A stretch of DNA of 43,360 nucleotides from Listeria valentina (GCF_011800755.1 NZ_JAATJW010000017.1:1-43360), one strand, 5' to 3'. Positions 22,573-32,442 are shown, counted from the stretch's first letter. Notes: a model not told the origin generated them from the letters alone. Numbers and translations are program-made.

Positions 22573-23931
22573 TTATTGCTTTTTATATAAATAGAAAGCT
22601 CCAATAGCAACAGCCCATAAGCCAAAAAGTGGTGCCGCCCATCCAGAATGATCACCTGTTGCAGGCAAGACTTGTTTGAATCTAGTAGCATTTCCCCTTG
22701 AAGAGCTTGCGATTGGATCCACGCTGATTTGCGAATTTGTTTTGATTGTGGATTCAGGCTCGCGGGGCGCATCTTTATTTTCTTTGCCTTGTGCCGGCTC
22801 TTCTCGCGGAATATTCTCACTTTGATCTGGACGATGCGGTATGGATTCTTTTTCATAGACAAGCGTCACTTCTGAATTTGTGTCACTAAATGTTCCTGCA
22901 AGCTCTCCGATATTTTCTTTAAACTGATAACCAGGAATGGACTCTACTTTAACTTCGTATGGCGCACCTAGTTCGCCTTGCATCACAAAATCATCCGCGA
23001 GTTTTTTTCCTTCTTCATCTAAAAAGTGAACGGTAACTTGTCCTTTTTCAGCGACTGGTTCTACTGTTTTTGCATAAACAAATTGGACATTTTGCTGTTC
23101 AAGTGAAAAGACTCCCTTTTGTTCGCCACGAATGGTTTTCAATTGATAACCTTCCAACTGCTTAGCATCAATTTGATATGCTTGCCCCACTTCACCTTCA
23201 ATGCTTTCTGGTTCTGCAAGTTTATCTCCATTTTCATCTACAAAAGAAGCGATAACCTGTCCTTTTTGAGGTGCAGATTCAGCGGTATACGTATAGATAA
23301 CTTCTTGTGTTTGATTCGTTAAAATGGGGTCTATATAAATCCCCTGCTCAGCCCCCTCAATGTTTACTAATGAATAACCTGGGATTTGAGGTGCTGCTTG
23401 GACGGCGTAAGGCTCGCCAATCGTTCCAATAGACTGAAATGGCGGGACAAGTTCATTCCCGTTTTCATCCAAATAATAAGCTGTCACTAAACCGTTAATA
23501 AACTTGATATTGTACCAAACTCGTGTGACCGTACCGTCTACTTTATTTTGGTAATCAATAAAAATCGTGAAGCCTTGATAATTAATATCTGAACTGCTCT
23601 TGAAAAAATTATTGATGGATGACATTTGAATGCTATTTTGCTCACTTGCCGGGGAAATAGTATGACTATAATCTACGGATTTCATTCTTAATGGTGTATT
23701 TGATTTATAACTAAAGAAATTGGCTATTAACGATATTTCATACTCCAATTCTTGATTTTTCAATTCTTCAGGAAGAGGTAGGTTCACTTTGAATTTTTCA
23801 AATGAAGCGGGGTTATAGTTGACTTTTAAATCATATTCCGCTTCGCTCTGTGCACTTACGTCTAGCGGTTGAATAAATAGAAATAACCCAATTAATAAAA
23901 TCCCCCAGAGGCTAACAAATCTTTTGACCAC
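22573..23931 (-). CDS. LPXTG surface protein with three MucBP repeats
   Basis: 452 aa. Signal peptide 1-27 (ends LDVSA). Novel N-terminal beta-rich part (30-145), then three MucBP repeats at about 149-216, 225-287 and 298-360, each with the pattern YxDExGxxL ... GxxGxxY ... GYxL. A charged Pro/Glu spacer (361-410) leads to sortase signal LPATG at 422 with hydrophobic tail ending YLYKKQ. MucBP repeats in Listeria and lactobacilli bind mucin-type glycans or act as spacers. GTG start follows GGGAG by about 8 nt. Confidence 0.9.
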   Translation of the reverse strand: MVKRFVSLWGILLIGLFLFIQPLDVSAQSEAEYDLKVNYNPASFEKFKVNLPLPEELKNQELEYEISLIANFFSYKSNTPLRMKSVDYSHTISPASEQNSIQMSSINNFFKSSSDINYQGFTIFIDYQNKVDGTVTRVWYNIKFINGLVTAYYLDENGNELVPPFQSIGTIGEPYAVQAAPQIPGYSLVNIEGAEQGIYIDPILTNQTQEVIYTYTAESAPQKGQVIASFVDENGDKLAEPESIEGEVGQAYQIDAKQLEGYQLKTIRGEQKGVFSLEQQNVQFVYAKTVEPVAEKGQVTVHFLDEEGKKLADDFVMQGELGAPYEVKVESIPGYQFKENIGELAGTFSDTNSEVTLVYEKESIPHRPDQSENIPREEPAQGKENKDAPREPESTIKTNSQISVDPIASSSRGNATRFKQVLPATGDHSGWAAPLFGLWAVAIGAFYLYKKQ

Positions 23932-24073
23932 TTATGACACTCCCTTATTTGTTATTTCGTATATAATAACATGTCAAAAAAGCCTATCGCTATGGAAGAA
24001 ATTCACTTTTTTTTACAAAAAAACTGCTATTATGTCTATTTTGTGAACATTGATTGCTTTTTGGCTTTCAATC

Positions 24074-24120
24074 AAAAAAAGTGTTTGGCTTCTTGCTACC
24101 CCTAGCCAAGAAACCAAACA
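24074..24120 (-). terminator. Terminator of the thiamine operon
   Basis: Stem TGTTTGGTTTCTTGGCTA pairing with TAGCAAGAAGCCAAACA (one bulge), then seven T on the minus strand, just after the thiE stop. Confidence 0.88.
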
Positions 24121-24125
24121 TAACT

Positions 24126-24752
24126 TCATTTCAATTTAGCTACTTCTTCCTCTAAATTCGCAGCTTGCGTAAGAGCGGAAATGACCGCCACACCGTCCAC
24201 ACCTGCTTGCAAGACAGCCGAAACATTTTCTGTCGTAATCCCGCCAATCGCAACGACAGGGCACTCAATGCCCGCTTGACGTATCTCTTCCAAAAGTGCA
24301 AGACCGACTGGGGCCTTCGCGTCCGCCTTAGAGCTCGTCGCAAAAATCGGGCCCACGCCTATATAGTCGAGTCCTTGCAGGTTGCTTGCTTCCGTTGCTT
24401 CTTGAAGCGAACTCACAGATAGCCCCACTTTCATTTTCGCGCCGCAAAGCTCGATCACTTCCTGAACCGGGCGGTCGTCCTGCCCAACGTGAACACCGTC
24501 TGCGCCGAGCATAAGCGCGAGCTCAACATCGTCATTTACAAAAAATGGAACTCCGTAAGTTTGGCAAAGCAACTGACATTTTCGCGCCGTTTTAATCATT
24601 TGGACGCGTTCCGTTAAACTTTCAACCCCTTTTTCACGAAACTGGAAACAAGTAATCCCGGCTTGTAAAGCTTTCTCCAGAAAGCCGACCAAATTCGCCT
24701 TTGCAACATCCTGCGTTCCTGCTATCAAATAAACCGCCAGTTCTTGCCTCAT
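24126..24752 (-). CDS. thiE: Thiamine-phosphate synthase
   Basis: 208 aa, TIM barrel. Joins HMP-PP and thiazole phosphate to give thiamine phosphate. Visible: QFREKG (about 38), FVNDDVELALMLGADGVHVGQDD (71-93), VGLSVSS, GLDYIGVGPIFATSSKADA, and GGITTENVSAVLQAGVDGVAVISAL. Overlaps thiD by 4 bp (ATGA). Last gene of the TPP-controlled operon. Confidence 0.95.
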   Translation of the reverse strand: MRQELAVYLIAGTQDVAKANLVGFLEKALQAGITCFQFREKGVESLTERVQMIKTARKCQLLCQTYGVPFFVNDDVELALMLGADGVHVGQDDRPVQEVIELCGAKMKVGLSVSSLQEATEASNLQGLDYIGVGPIFATSSKADAKAPVGLALLEEIRQAGIECPVVAIGGITTENVSAVLQAGVDGVAVISALTQAANLEEEVAKLK

Positions 24753-25552
24753 TTCTGCTCACACTCCCGGTAAGCAAAATGATTGGTCGGCCCATGACCG
24801 TGGCCAATTCCGAGTGTTTCTTTGATCGCACAGCGAATGAACTCCTTGCCAGTACGAACACTTTCAACAAGTGACTTGCCCTTCGCAAGCTCCGCTGTGA
24901 TGCACGCTGAAAAAGTACAGCCCGTTCCATGCGTGTGTGGCGTATCAAAGCGCTCGCTTGAAAGCCAAATAGATTCTTGTGGACTAAAAAAGAAATCCGT
25001 AGCTTGCTCCGTATTCGCATGACCGCCTTTGATCAGAGCAGCGCCTGCCCCCAAATCTATGAGCATCCGCGCCGCTTTTTCGACCGCTTCCGCCGTTTCG
25101 ATCCGCATCCCAACTAACGCTTCCGCCTCCGGAATATTCGGCGTAATCAAAGTCGCAAGCGGCAGCAAGTCTTCCTGGAGCGCCTGAAGAGCTTCCCTTT
25201 CAAGCAGCGCTTCCCCGCCTTTTGCAATCATCACCGGATCAATCACAAGCTGAATACCCGACCAATTTTTCAGTTCAGCCGCCACATGCTGAATTACCTC
25301 CGCATCCACGAGCATCCCCGTTTTCACCGCTTGCGGCATCAAATCCTCACGAATCGCCGCGAGTTGGTCATCCAAAATCGCCGTTGGAACTTTATGAAAC
25401 GACTTCACGCCAAGCGTGTTTTGCGCGGTCACCGCTGTAATCACCGACATCCCGTAAACGCCGCGTTCTTGAAAAGTTTTTAAATCAGCTTGAATCCCAG
25501 CCCCGCCGCCGCTATCAGAACCAGCAATCGTTAACGCTTTTGCAATTTTCAT
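24749..25552 (-). CDS. thiD: Hydroxymethylpyrimidine/phosphomethylpyrimidine kinase
   Basis: 267 aa, ribokinase fold. Phosphorylates HMP twice. Visible: [20 protein letters not shown] at the N-terminus, [21 protein letters not shown], and the C-terminal anion hole [20 protein letters not shown]. Start at ATG 25552, which overlaps the thiM stop (ATGA); the longer frame to 25609 lies inside thiM. Confidence 0.95.
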   Translation of the reverse strand: MKIAKALTIAGSDSGGGAGIQADLKTFQERGVYGMSVITAVTAQNTLGVKSFHKVPTAILDDQLAAIREDLMPQAVKTGMLVDAEVIQHVAAELKNWSGIQLVIDPVMIAKGGEALLEREALQALQEDLLPLATLITPNIPEAEALVGMRIETAEAVEKAARMLIDLGAGAALIKGGHANTEQATDFFFSPQESIWLSSERFDTPHTHGTGCTFSACITAELAKGKSLVESVRTGKEFIRCAIKETLGIGHGHGPTNHFAYRECEQK

Positions 25553-26367
25553 TCTGGATGGCTCCTTTCTTCGAGCATGACACGTTCCTGAACAGCTTCC
25601 TTCGACCAATTCGCAAGCGCATCCAAAAATACCGGTCGAAACGATCCAGGTAGATTCGTGGAACCAAGTTTTTCTTCCGCGAACTCGGAAGCAACCGCAT
25701 AGCTCGCACAGGCTTCAAGGCAAGCTAGATAAGCCGCATCAGTTGGGGAAGCCGCAATAAACGCTCCGCAAACCGCGCTCAAAAGACAGCCCGAACCCGT
25801 AATTCTTGGTAAAAGTTTACTGCCATTTGTGATTTTCGCAAACTGATCGCCATCCGAGATCACATCGCTCGCCCCGCTTAAAACAGCGATCGTTTCGTAT
25901 TTCTTCGCCACTTGACGCGCGATTTCGACTTGATCGGCATCGCCACTTCCCGCATCGACACCTTTCCCTTGCCACGCTATGCCTGCCAGTACAGCCATTT
26001 CGCCAGCGTTACCGCGAATCGCCGTAAACTTGACCTCCTCAAGCAACTCAGCTACCACCTTGCGCCGAAAACGTGTTGCCCCAACTCCAACGGGATCAAG
26101 AACAACCGGAGTTCCAGCCTCATTCGCTGCTTTCCCGGCTTGTTTCATCGCCCAAACAAGCTCGGCATCAAGCGTTCCGATGTTAATCACGAGTACATCC
26201 GATGCTGTTGCCATTTCCGCTACTTCTTCTGCTGCCGATGCCATGATCGGTGAAGCTCCAATCGCAAGCAAACCATCTGCTGAATCACCTGCCACCACAA
26301 TATTTGTAATATTATGTACTAACGGATTTTGTTTTTTCACTTGTTCCAATAAATCAAACCGTCTCAT
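25549..26367 (-). CDS. thiM: Hydroxyethylthiazole kinase
   Basis: 272 aa. Phosphorylates the thiazole moiety for salvage. Visible: [35 protein letters not shown] (15-49), [28 protein letters not shown], and [18 protein letters not shown] (catalytic Cys in GSGC). RBS GAGGTG; overlaps tenA by 14 bp. Together with thiD, thiE and tenA this makes a salvage set without de novo genes such as thiC or thiG in view. Confidence 0.95.
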   Translation of the reverse strand: MRRFDLLEQVKKQNPLVHNITNIVVAGDSADGLLAIGASPIMASAAEEVAEMATASDVLVINIGTLDAELVWAMKQAGKAANEAGTPVVLDPVGVGATRFRRKVVAELLEEVKFTAIRGNAGEMAVLAGIAWQGKGVDAGSGDADQVEIARQVAKKYETIAVLSGASDVISDGDQFAKITNGSKLLPRITGSGCLLSAVCGAFIAASPTDAAYLACLEACASYAVASEFAEEKLGSTNLPGSFRPVFLDALANWSKEAVQERVMLEERSHPE

Positions 26368-27034
26368 TTTTTACACCTCGCCATACTTGTTTTTGGAATG
26401 CCATATTGAAAAATTCGACCTCTAATTCCGCGCTGATGAGGAAACCTTTGCGCATTCGCTCACGCACAGCCTCACTTGCGTTCTGCGCCGCTTTTTCCAC
26501 CAATTCTCTTTGCAAGAAAACGGCCGCTTGATATTCCTTAGCCGCATAACTCGCTAGCAACTCTTGATAAAGCGGATGTGGGCTCCTTTCCTTCAGATAC
26601 AGATTGCCCATATCCGCATATAGCGCATAACATGGCAGAAGTGAAGCCATCGTTATCCCAAATTCATCCGAAAAAGCCATCCGGTACAAATGAGATGTAT
26701 AATGATAAGCCGCTGGCGACGGTTGCACCGACGTTAATGCTTGATCCGAAATGCCCGCACGCGGATAAAAAGCTTCGCGCATGCTCAGTTCAGAAGTGCG
26801 TAAGCGTTCAAGTACGCGATCCATTTCGAATTCAACCTTTGGATCACGCGTTTGCATTTTCGCGAGTTCAGTAACTTTCACAAAATGAGTGAGGTAATAA
26901 TGGTCCTGCAATAAGTAATAAATAAACTTTTCTTCTTCGAGCGAACCATCAGCAAGACCTCGTACAAACGGATGTGTAAGGCTTTCCTGCCAAACAACCC
27001 TCGCTTCTTTTTCCCAAGCTTTTACAAATTCCAT
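26354..27034 (-). CDS. tenA: Aminopyrimidine aminohydrolase (thiaminase II)
   Basis: 226 aa helical protein. Hydrolyses aminomethyl-HMP from degraded thiamine to HMP. Catalytic residues visible at family positions: Asp44 (LLQDHYYL), Cys135 (LLPCYALY), Glu205 (SAELEVEFF). First gene of the operon behind the TPP riboswitch; AAAGGAT RBS about 9 nt upstream. Confidence 0.94.
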   Translation of the reverse strand: MEFVKAWEKEARVVWQESLTHPFVRGLADGSLEEEKFIYYLLQDHYYLTHFVKVTELAKMQTRDPKVEFEMDRVLERLRTSELSMREAFYPRAGISDQALTSVQPSPAAYHYTSHLYRMAFSDEFGITMASLLPCYALYADMGNLYLKERSPHPLYQELLASYAAKEYQAAVFLQRELVEKAAQNASEAVRERMRKGFLISAELEVEFFNMAFQKQVWRGVKNETV

Positions 27035-27082
27035 CTAGACATCATCCTTTCTTCTAGAAAAAATGCGCCTATTTCTTAGCAC

Positions 27083-27141
27083 AAAAAAACGCGCCTTCTA
27101 TTTCCAAATTTGCAAAACAAACAAAGAAATAGAAAAGCGCG
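27083..27141 (-). terminator. Riboswitch-controlled terminator upstream of tenA
   Basis: Long stem CGCGC-TTTTCTATTTC pairing with GAAATAGAA-GGCGCG (27126-27141 with 27090-27104), then seven T on the minus strand. It follows the TPP aptamer by about 18 nt: expression platform of the switch. Confidence 0.9.
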
Positions 27142-27159
27142 CTGCTTTTAAAAATTTTC

Positions 27160-27245
27160 CACTTCCCTACGCTTGCACTAACAAACAGGTTCAAAGGGTC
27201 AGAAAGAATTCTTTCTATCTCAGCCGCAAATCGGCCCCCCTAGTG
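27160..27245 (-). promoter_or_regulatory. TPP riboswitch (THI element)
   Basis: Minus strand shows the conserved THI sequence: CACTAGGGGGGCC, GCGGCTGAGA, ACCCTTTGAACCTG, and GCAAGCGTAGGGAAGTG, with P1 formed by CACT/AGTG. Binds thiamine pyrophosphate and favours the terminator at 27083-27141, turning off tenA-thiM-thiD-thiE. Confidence 0.96.
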
Positions 27246-27266
27246 TTGCATTATTTACTTTTTCCC

Positions 27267-27295
27267 ATCATAACACAGCTTCTCCTAAGCGACAA
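27267..27295 (-). promoter_or_regulatory. Promoter of the thiamine operon
   Basis: Minus strand TTGTCG (27295-27290), 17 bp, TATGAT (27272-27267), ending about 20 bp before the riboswitch. It lies just after the hmp stop codon; no terminator for hmp is visible, so hmp transcripts may run into the riboswitch. Confidence 0.65.
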
Positions 27296-27311
27296 TCTTC
27301 CGAGATGTAAC

Positions 27312-28451
27312 TTAGTCGAAAATCGTAGCCATTTTCGGCGCATCAAACACTTCATAATAGATATCTGCTTCGCTCGCGCCAGCTTCAATCAAAGCATTTT
27401 TCACACCAATCGTAAATTCTGGCCGGCCGCAAAGATAAAAAGCCATCGGTTCGCTAAAATCAAGCCAGTTTTTCAATTTTTCTGCATTGATCCTGCCTGC
27501 TGTGCTTGTTTCATTCGTGATGATTTCTACCTTATCACGGAGCGGTGCCACTTCTTTTTCGAAGATATTATCCGCCAACTGCCGATAATTTTGAATCCAA
27601 ATAGTCTTCTTACCTTGTTCTTGTGAAGCCTTTGCCATTGGTAAAATGGGTGTCATGCCGATTCCCGAGCTAATAAGCACATTCGTTTGGCTGTTTTCAG
27701 CTAAGCAAAAATCACCCGCTGGCGCACTTAAACAAATTTCATCGCCAGGTTTAACTTCTTGCGTCAAATAGTTCGAGATAATACCTTTGTTTTCCTTCCG
27801 AATCGCGATATGAACTTGATTTTTCGTTTCATCGGCCGCATAGATGGAATAATGGCGATTGGAAAAATAAGTTTCGCCATCTTTTTTTATTCGAACAGTA
27901 ATGTATTCACCCGGAATGACTTTGCCGATTCCGAAGTCCGACTGTAAACCAATTTTGACAAAGCCATCCACCGGTTTCTCGACAGAAATTACTGTGAAAG
28001 GTTTGAAATCGTGCCAAGCTTCTTCTTTGTACATTTCTTTTTCAGCATCAATGAAAACCTGAGCAATTTCGCCATACGCCGCTGTCCATGCATCAATAAT
28101 TTCGTCCGTTGCTGTATCACCAAGCACGATTCCGATCGCTTCAATCAAGTGATGTCCAACAATTGGATAATGTTCTGGCTTTACTTGTAATGCGCGGTGC
28201 TTATACCCGATTTGAATCACGTGGGGTTTTAACGCCGAAAGATCATCAATATTCATCGCAGCGGCGAGAACCGTATTCGCAAGCGCCTTCGATTGCGTTC
28301 CTTCACGTTGATTATTTTGGTTAAAAATATTCAGCAATTCCGGGTGCGCTTTAAACATATTTTGGTAAAAAATGCCCGTAATTTCTGTTCCCTTATCCTG
28401 TAAAAATGGAATAGTACTTTTCACGATTTCTTTCGTCTTTTCATCTAACAT
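27312..28451 (-). CDS. hmp: Flavohemoglobin (nitric oxide dioxygenase)
   Basis: 379 aa, slightly short for the family (about 395-410). Globin domain 1-140 with B10 Tyr29, E7 Gln53 and proximal His85 (GYKHRA). FAD domain about 150-250 with RHYSIY (flavin loop). NAD domain to the end with SSGIGMTPIL, YLCGRPEF and EVFDAP. Converts NO to nitrate using O2 and NADPH. In a nitrate-respiring cell it removes NO formed from nitrite. RBS TGGAGG. Confidence 0.92.
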   Translation of the reverse strand: MLDEKTKEIVKSTIPFLQDKGTEITGIFYQNMFKAHPELLNIFNQNNQREGTQSKALANTVLAAAMNIDDLSALKPHVIQIGYKHRALQVKPEHYPIVGHHLIEAIGIVLGDTATDEIIDAWTAAYGEIAQVFIDAEKEMYKEEAWHDFKPFTVISVEKPVDGFVKIGLQSDFGIGKVIPGEYITVRIKKDGETYFSNRHYSIYAADETKNQVHIAIRKENKGIISNYLTQEVKPGDEICLSAPAGDFCLAENSQTNVLISSGIGMTPILPMAKASQEQGKKTIWIQNYRQLADNIFEKEVAPLRDKVEIITNETSTAGRINAEKLKNWLDFSEPMAFYLCGRPEFTIGVKNALIEAGASEADIYYEVFDAPKMATIFD

Positions 28452-28536
28452 TTGCGTTTTCCTCCATTCAATTCATGCTGCGCTGCCTTACATGTCGGTC
28501 TTTACAGCAACTGAAAACGCCTCAGAGCCCAAAAGC

Positions 28537-29122
28537 TTAGTATAAATTCTGGAAAAAAGTTTCTTCAACCTGTATTTCCCATTTTTCTTCATCTTCCGGA
28601 TGCCGCTTCAAACGCAAGGTGACCGTTTCAGCTTTCGATTTCGCCTTACTTTCTAAGAACATCCGCTCAAGAAACTCAAAACTTGCTACATCAGCTATTT
28701 TTCCCATTTCTTTATCTGCACTTTCAGCTTCAACAGCCTTAGCAGCCGATTGATCCGCTTTCTGGTCCAACTGGCTATCCAATTGATCCGAATCGCAACA
28801 ACAGCTTCCTTTCCCGTGTCACGCTTAACGTGTACCGAATAAGAAGTTGCTTTTTTCAAATGTGTACTTAGCTTTTGATGCAATGAAGCAATTTTTTCTT
28901 CTGAAACTTCCGGTAAAGCATTTTGCATGGTTGTTAAAAATACATTTTGGTTTTCTTTTTGAATCAGTCGATCAGCTAACCGATAGATCAATTCTAGTTC
29001 CGCGCATCTTTCTGATATATAGCAGTCTACAATCGCCCAAGCCGCCTTATCTGCTTCTTCCAGACGACTGCAACCACTAAATAGAATCAGCATGGATAGC
29101 GCGCTACAACAAGCTTTTTCAT
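28537..29122 (-). pseudogene. Lipoprotein gene broken by two frameshifts (DUF5105-like)
   Basis: Proper start ATG AAA AAG at 29122 with GGGAG, but that frame stops after 11 codons. The lipobox (LILFSGCSRLEE) and body EEADKAAWAIVDCYISERCAELELIYRLADRLI lie in a second frame. After VVAIR, near 28790, the sense continues in a third frame (DQLDSQLDQKADQSAAKAVEAES ... ETVTLRLKRHPEDEEKWEIQVEETFFQNLY). The pattern of secreted lipoprotein with E/K-rich body and C-terminal KxEEKWxI motif resembles DUF5105 lipoproteins of Listeria. Two indels point to a pseudogene unless the sequence is faulty. Confidence 0.7.
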
Positions 29123-29288
29123 TTTGTTTCTCCCGATTTCTCTGATGCCGCGGCATGATCTGCCGTTACTCTTCATAAGTCTTACACTCATATCCGCTTA
29201 TTTGCTATGCTTCATTTTGAAAAACTCTTTTTCTAGAAAATAAGACCCAAATTTGTTTAACTAGCAAGACTAGATTTTCATTTTAAAT

Positions 29289-29999
29289 TTACTTGTCCAA
29301 AACCACGACGTAAGTAACTTCAATTGGACCATGGACACCAACAACTAGCTGCATTTCAATATCCCCTGAGTTAGACGGTCCGGAAATAAAGTTAATCGAA
29401 GAACCCACTTGTTCCCCGTTTTTTTCTTTTTGGTCATAATATTCCGCTGCTTGAGTCGAACGCGGTACAATTTTGCTTTTGGGAATGACCGCAATATAAT
29501 GAACCGGTAAAAAGTGAAGCGAGCGCCCTTGTTCAGGACTAGATTCAACGACCACCGAGCCACTTTCTGCAAGTAAAAATTCCGCAAAAGCAATTGCGAT
29601 ATTCGCTTCACTGGCCGCGACAATGTTTTCTTTTCGGTTCGCGTCGCCTTTTTGCCAAACTTTCACCGACGCATTCGGCCAGTTATCAGCAGGAAGCGCT
29701 TCTAATCCGTATTCAGAAAAACGCGGATCGTCTGCGATCAAAACAGACTCATCGCCAAACTGGTGGCAAATCGTCTGAAGCGTTTCAGATAGCCCTTCAA
29801 GTGACGTTTCCACCAAATCCGTATGAATCTTGGCGCTGGATGCTTTAGCTATTTCAAGCAACTCATCTTGCGTTTTACCACTGAGCGTAGTGTGGACCAC
29901 ATCATGAACGTAAGTCGGATGCGGAACTTCCTCGCGAATTCGTTCACGACCAAGTCGCTCTGCAACATGATTTAAAAAACTTTCTTGATTATTACTCAT
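29289..29999 (-). CDS. lutC: Lactate utilization protein C
   Basis: 236 aa, LUD domain. Part of the iron-sulfur L-lactate oxidase complex with LutA and LutB. Visible: AIAFAEFLLAESGSVVVESSPEQGRSLHFLPVHYIAVIPKSKIVPR (about 140-185) and FISGPSNSGDIEMQLVVGVHGPIEVTYVVV at the end. ATG 29999 overlaps the lutB stop by 8 bp; a longer frame reaches back into lutB. Confidence 0.93.
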   Translation of the reverse strand: MSNNQESFLNHVAERLGRERIREEVPHPTYVHDVVHTTLSGKTQDELLEIAKASSAKIHTDLVETSLEGLSETLQTICHQFGDESVLIADDPRFSEYGLEALPADNWPNASVKVWQKGDANRKENIVAASEANIAIAFAEFLLAESGSVVVESSPEQGRSLHFLPVHYIAVIPKSKIVPRSTQAAEYYDQKEKNGEQVGSSINFISGPSNSGDIEMQLVVGVHGPIEVTYVVVLDK

Positions 30000-31473
30000 T
30001 CGATTCGCCCTTCTTTGCTCGATTTTTATACCAGTTGCGGAAATTGTCTTTTGGTTTTGGCGGCCGCGGCAAATCACGCACCTGTGTCCAGCCTTTGATA
30101 AGTCCAAATCCGCCAGAAACAAAACCACCAAATTGATACATATTATCAATCTTAGCATCGTGATGTAAACCAAGCAGGCTCATACCAGCGTGCCCAAATG
30201 TCATTGCTTGCTTGAATAAAAACGGTGAGGCTGTCGCTTTGGCGATTACCTTCATTTGCGTATTTTCAAAGCCATGTTTCATTTTAAGCTCATCCGTCAT
30301 CACTCGGCGATGCGCAATTAAAAGCTCGTGTAGCGGGATTTTAACCGGACAAGTTTCCGTACAAGCGCCACAAAGACTTGACGCATAAGGAAGTTCGCCA
30401 AATTGCTCATAACCGCCGAGCACAGGCGAAAGAACCGCACCAATTGGTCCCGGATAAATCGAGCCGTAACCATGCCCACCGATCGCACGATAAACCGGAC
30501 AAACATTTAAGCAAGAACCGCAACGGATGCATTGCAAAACTGATTGGAATTCCGTTCCCAGTGTATTAGAGCGCGCATTATCGAGAATCACGACGTGAAA
30601 ATCTTCTGGACCGTCCGCTTCCTCGCTCAGTTTGGGTCCTGAAAACGTAATATAACTCGTCAAACTCTGCCCAACAGCACTTCTCGAAAGCAAGTTGTCC
30701 ATCACTTCCGCATCCGCCATCGTTGGAACAATCCGCTCCATCCCCATCAAAACAATTTGCGTATCAGGAATACTTTCACAAAGATCAGTATTTCCTTCAT
30801 TCGTCACCAGGTTCACCATGCCGCTATTGGCAACTGCAAAGTTACAACCCGTAATCCCGATGTCCGCTTCAAGGAAAAACTCGCGCAGCACCTGTCTCGC
30901 AAAGCGAGCCATGTGCTTCGGCTCATTATCCCCAGTGTAATTCAATTTTTCAGCAAAGACTTCTCGAATTTGCTCCCGGTTTTTATGTATATCCGGAAAA
31001 ACAATGTGCGAAGGCTCATCCCAGTCGTCCATCTGTAAAATAAATTCTGCAAGGTCCGTTTCCATCACAGAAACGCCGTCAATTCCAAGCAATACTTGAT
31101 CCAAATCAATTTCCGTTGTCACCATTGATTTCGACTTCACAATTTTCTTCGCTTGCTTGGCACGGACAACCTCTTCCACATAGTCTGTCGCTTCCTTTTC
31201 CGTTCTTGCAAAAAAGACTTTCCCGCCTTTTTTCGTCACGTTTTCTGCAAACTGTTCCAAATAATAATCCAAGTGCGTCAATGTGTGCTGACGAATTTGT
31301 TCGCCTACTTCGCGCCACTCTTCCCAGTTTCCTAGTTCCTTCCGTGACGTTTCGCGCTTCACCCACTGGTCGTCCTGTGATTTAGCAACGGCCTTGCGCA
31401 TAAACGTATCATTCATACTATCTTCAATTCGCGTTTTAAAATCTTTTTCACTCGTTGATAAAGCCATTTTCAT
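29992..31473 (-). CDS. lutB: Lactate utilization protein B (Fe-S)
   Basis: 493 aa. LUD domain 70-300 and two 4Fe-4S motifs: Cys315, Cys318, Cys321 and Cys325 (CIRCGSCLNVC), then Cys368, Cys371 and Cys375 (CGACTETCP). Central electron-transfer subunit of the LutABC lactate oxidase. RBS AGGAGAG; ATG 31473 used, though the ATG two codons later is also possible. Confidence 0.94.
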   Translation of the reverse strand: MKMALSTSEKDFKTRIEDSMNDTFMRKAVAKSQDDQWVKRETSRKELGNWEEWREVGEQIRQHTLTHLDYYLEQFAENVTKKGGKVFFARTEKEATDYVEEVVRAKQAKKIVKSKSMVTTEIDLDQVLLGIDGVSVMETDLAEFILQMDDWDEPSHIVFPDIHKNREQIREVFAEKLNYTGDNEPKHMARFARQVLREFFLEADIGITGCNFAVANSGMVNLVTNEGNTDLCESIPDTQIVLMGMERIVPTMADAEVMDNLLSRSAVGQSLTSYITFSGPKLSEEADGPEDFHVVILDNARSNTLGTEFQSVLQCIRCGSCLNVCPVYRAIGGHGYGSIYPGPIGAVLSPVLGGYEQFGELPYASSLCGACTETCPVKIPLHELLIAHRRVMTDELKMKHGFENTQMKVIAKATASPFLFKQAMTFGHAGMSLLGLHHDAKIDNMYQFGGFVSGGFGLIKGWTQVRDLPRPPKPKDNFRNWYKNRAKKGESNE

Positions 31474-31481
31474 TCACTCTC

Positions 31482-32225
31482 CTATACCGCGCTTAGCTTC
31501 GACTTATCTTGAACTTGATTCAATACTTCGGCAATGTGCATAATCTTGATTTCTTTTCCTAACCGGTTAAATTTACCACCAATATTCATCAAACAGCCCA
31601 TATCTGCACTGATTAAAATTTCCGCTTCCGTATCGATCACGTCTTGTACTTTCTCCGAAACCATTTGCTCCGAGATCTCCGGCATTTTAACTGAGAAAGT
31701 TCCACCAAAGCCACAGCAGTTTTCCACGTGTGGTAGTGGCACCATTTCAAGTCCCTTCACTTTATCAAGCAGTTCAAAAGGCGCTTCACGCTCGCCTAAA
31801 ATTCGTGTCATATGGCAAGAACGATGGTAAGTTGCTTTTCCATTTAATTCCGCTCCGACATCCGTCACGCCAAGTACGCGGTAAATAAATTGAGAAAACT
31901 CATAGGTCTTTTCACTAAGTTCACGCGCCGCCTCAGCAAGTTCTGGATCATCCTTAAAAATTTCCTTATATTCTCGCATCATCCCCACGCAAGAACCAGA
32001 AGGTCCAACGATATATTCCGAATCCTTAAAAGCCTTCAATTGATTTCGCAAAGTTGCTTTCGTATCTTCCATGTAGCCGCTATTATAAGTCGGCTGGCCA
32101 CAGCAAACTTGTGATTCTGGAAAATCTGTTTCAACACCAAGACGTTCCAGACATTCCACCATCGCAATTCCAACATTCGGAAACATCATATCCACTAAAC
32201 ATGTTGAAAAAATACTGACTTTCAT
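31482..32225 (-). CDS. lutA: Lactate utilization protein A
   Basis: 247 aa. Two cysteine-rich CCG motifs: CCGQP (Cys41, Cys42) and [10 protein letters not shown] (Cys170, Cys171), the CCG domain of heterodisulfide reductase-type proteins. First subunit of LutABC. ATG 32225 follows TGGAGG by 8 nt. The operon may start further up with a 31-aa ORF (32295-32390). Confidence 0.93.
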   Translation of the reverse strand: MKVSIFSTCLVDMMFPNVGIAMVECLERLGVETDFPESQVCCGQPTYNSGYMEDTKATLRNQLKAFKDSEYIVGPSGSCVGMMREYKEIFKDDPELAEAARELSEKTYEFSQFIYRVLGVTDVGAELNGKATYHRSCHMTRILGEREAPFELLDKVKGLEMVPLPHVENCCGFGGTFSVKMPEISEQMVSEKVQDVIDTEAEILISADMGCLMNIGGKFNRLGKEIKIMHIAEVLNQVQDKSKLSAV

Positions 32226-32294
32226 TTTATACGCCTCCATCACTTTCTTACCTATTCAGAGCTGACTGCACCAATCTTTATCCTAGGAAAAAAT

Positions 32295-32390
32295 TTACGC
32301 TCCGCGAATGGACTTACTTGCAAAAAAATGAGTCGTCCAGTTTGTGCCCAACAAACCAAGATTTAACGTATCCTTCACGACTTGTTCCAT
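32295..32390 (-). CDS. Possible 31-aa small protein or leader peptide ahead of lutABC
   Basis: ATG at 32390 with AAAGAGGTG 7 nt upstream; reads MEQVVKDTLNLGLLGTNWTT and ends SKSIRGA. A -10 TATAAT (32423-32418) sits about 28 bp upstream, next to a perfect inverted repeat. No terminator before lutA, 70 bp downstream. Good RBS and promoter make it better than chance. No family recognised; could be a leader that senses stalled translation or the remnant of a gene. Confidence 0.45.
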   Translation of the reverse strand: MEQVVKDTLNLGLLGTNWTTHFFASKSIRGA

Positions 32391-32417
32391 CTTCCAGCAC
32401 CTCTTTTCTTTGTAATC

Positions 32418-32442
32418 ATTATAAACTAATTCTCAGGAGAAT
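32418..32442 (-). promoter_or_regulatory. lut operon promoter with operator-like palindrome
   Basis: Minus strand TATAAT (32423-32418) preceded by the perfect 14-bp inverted repeat ATTCTCAGGAGAAT (32429-32442) in the spacer/-35 zone. No consensus -35. Suggests control by a repressor or spacer-binding activator; LutR is a possible partner but is not encoded here. Confidence 0.5.

Noticed and set aside
27303-27311. Search for an hmp terminator
   Set aside because: No stem with T run was found between the hmp stop and the thiamine promoter, so none is annotated.
28508-28521. cre-like TGAAAACGCCTCAG upstream of hmp
   Set aside because: Only about 11 of 14 positions match and the 3' half is not symmetric.
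29142-29155. GC-rich palindrome ATGCCGCGGCAT upstream of the broken lipoprotein
   Set aside because: Isolated, not placed at promoter boxes, no T run; too little to support a function.
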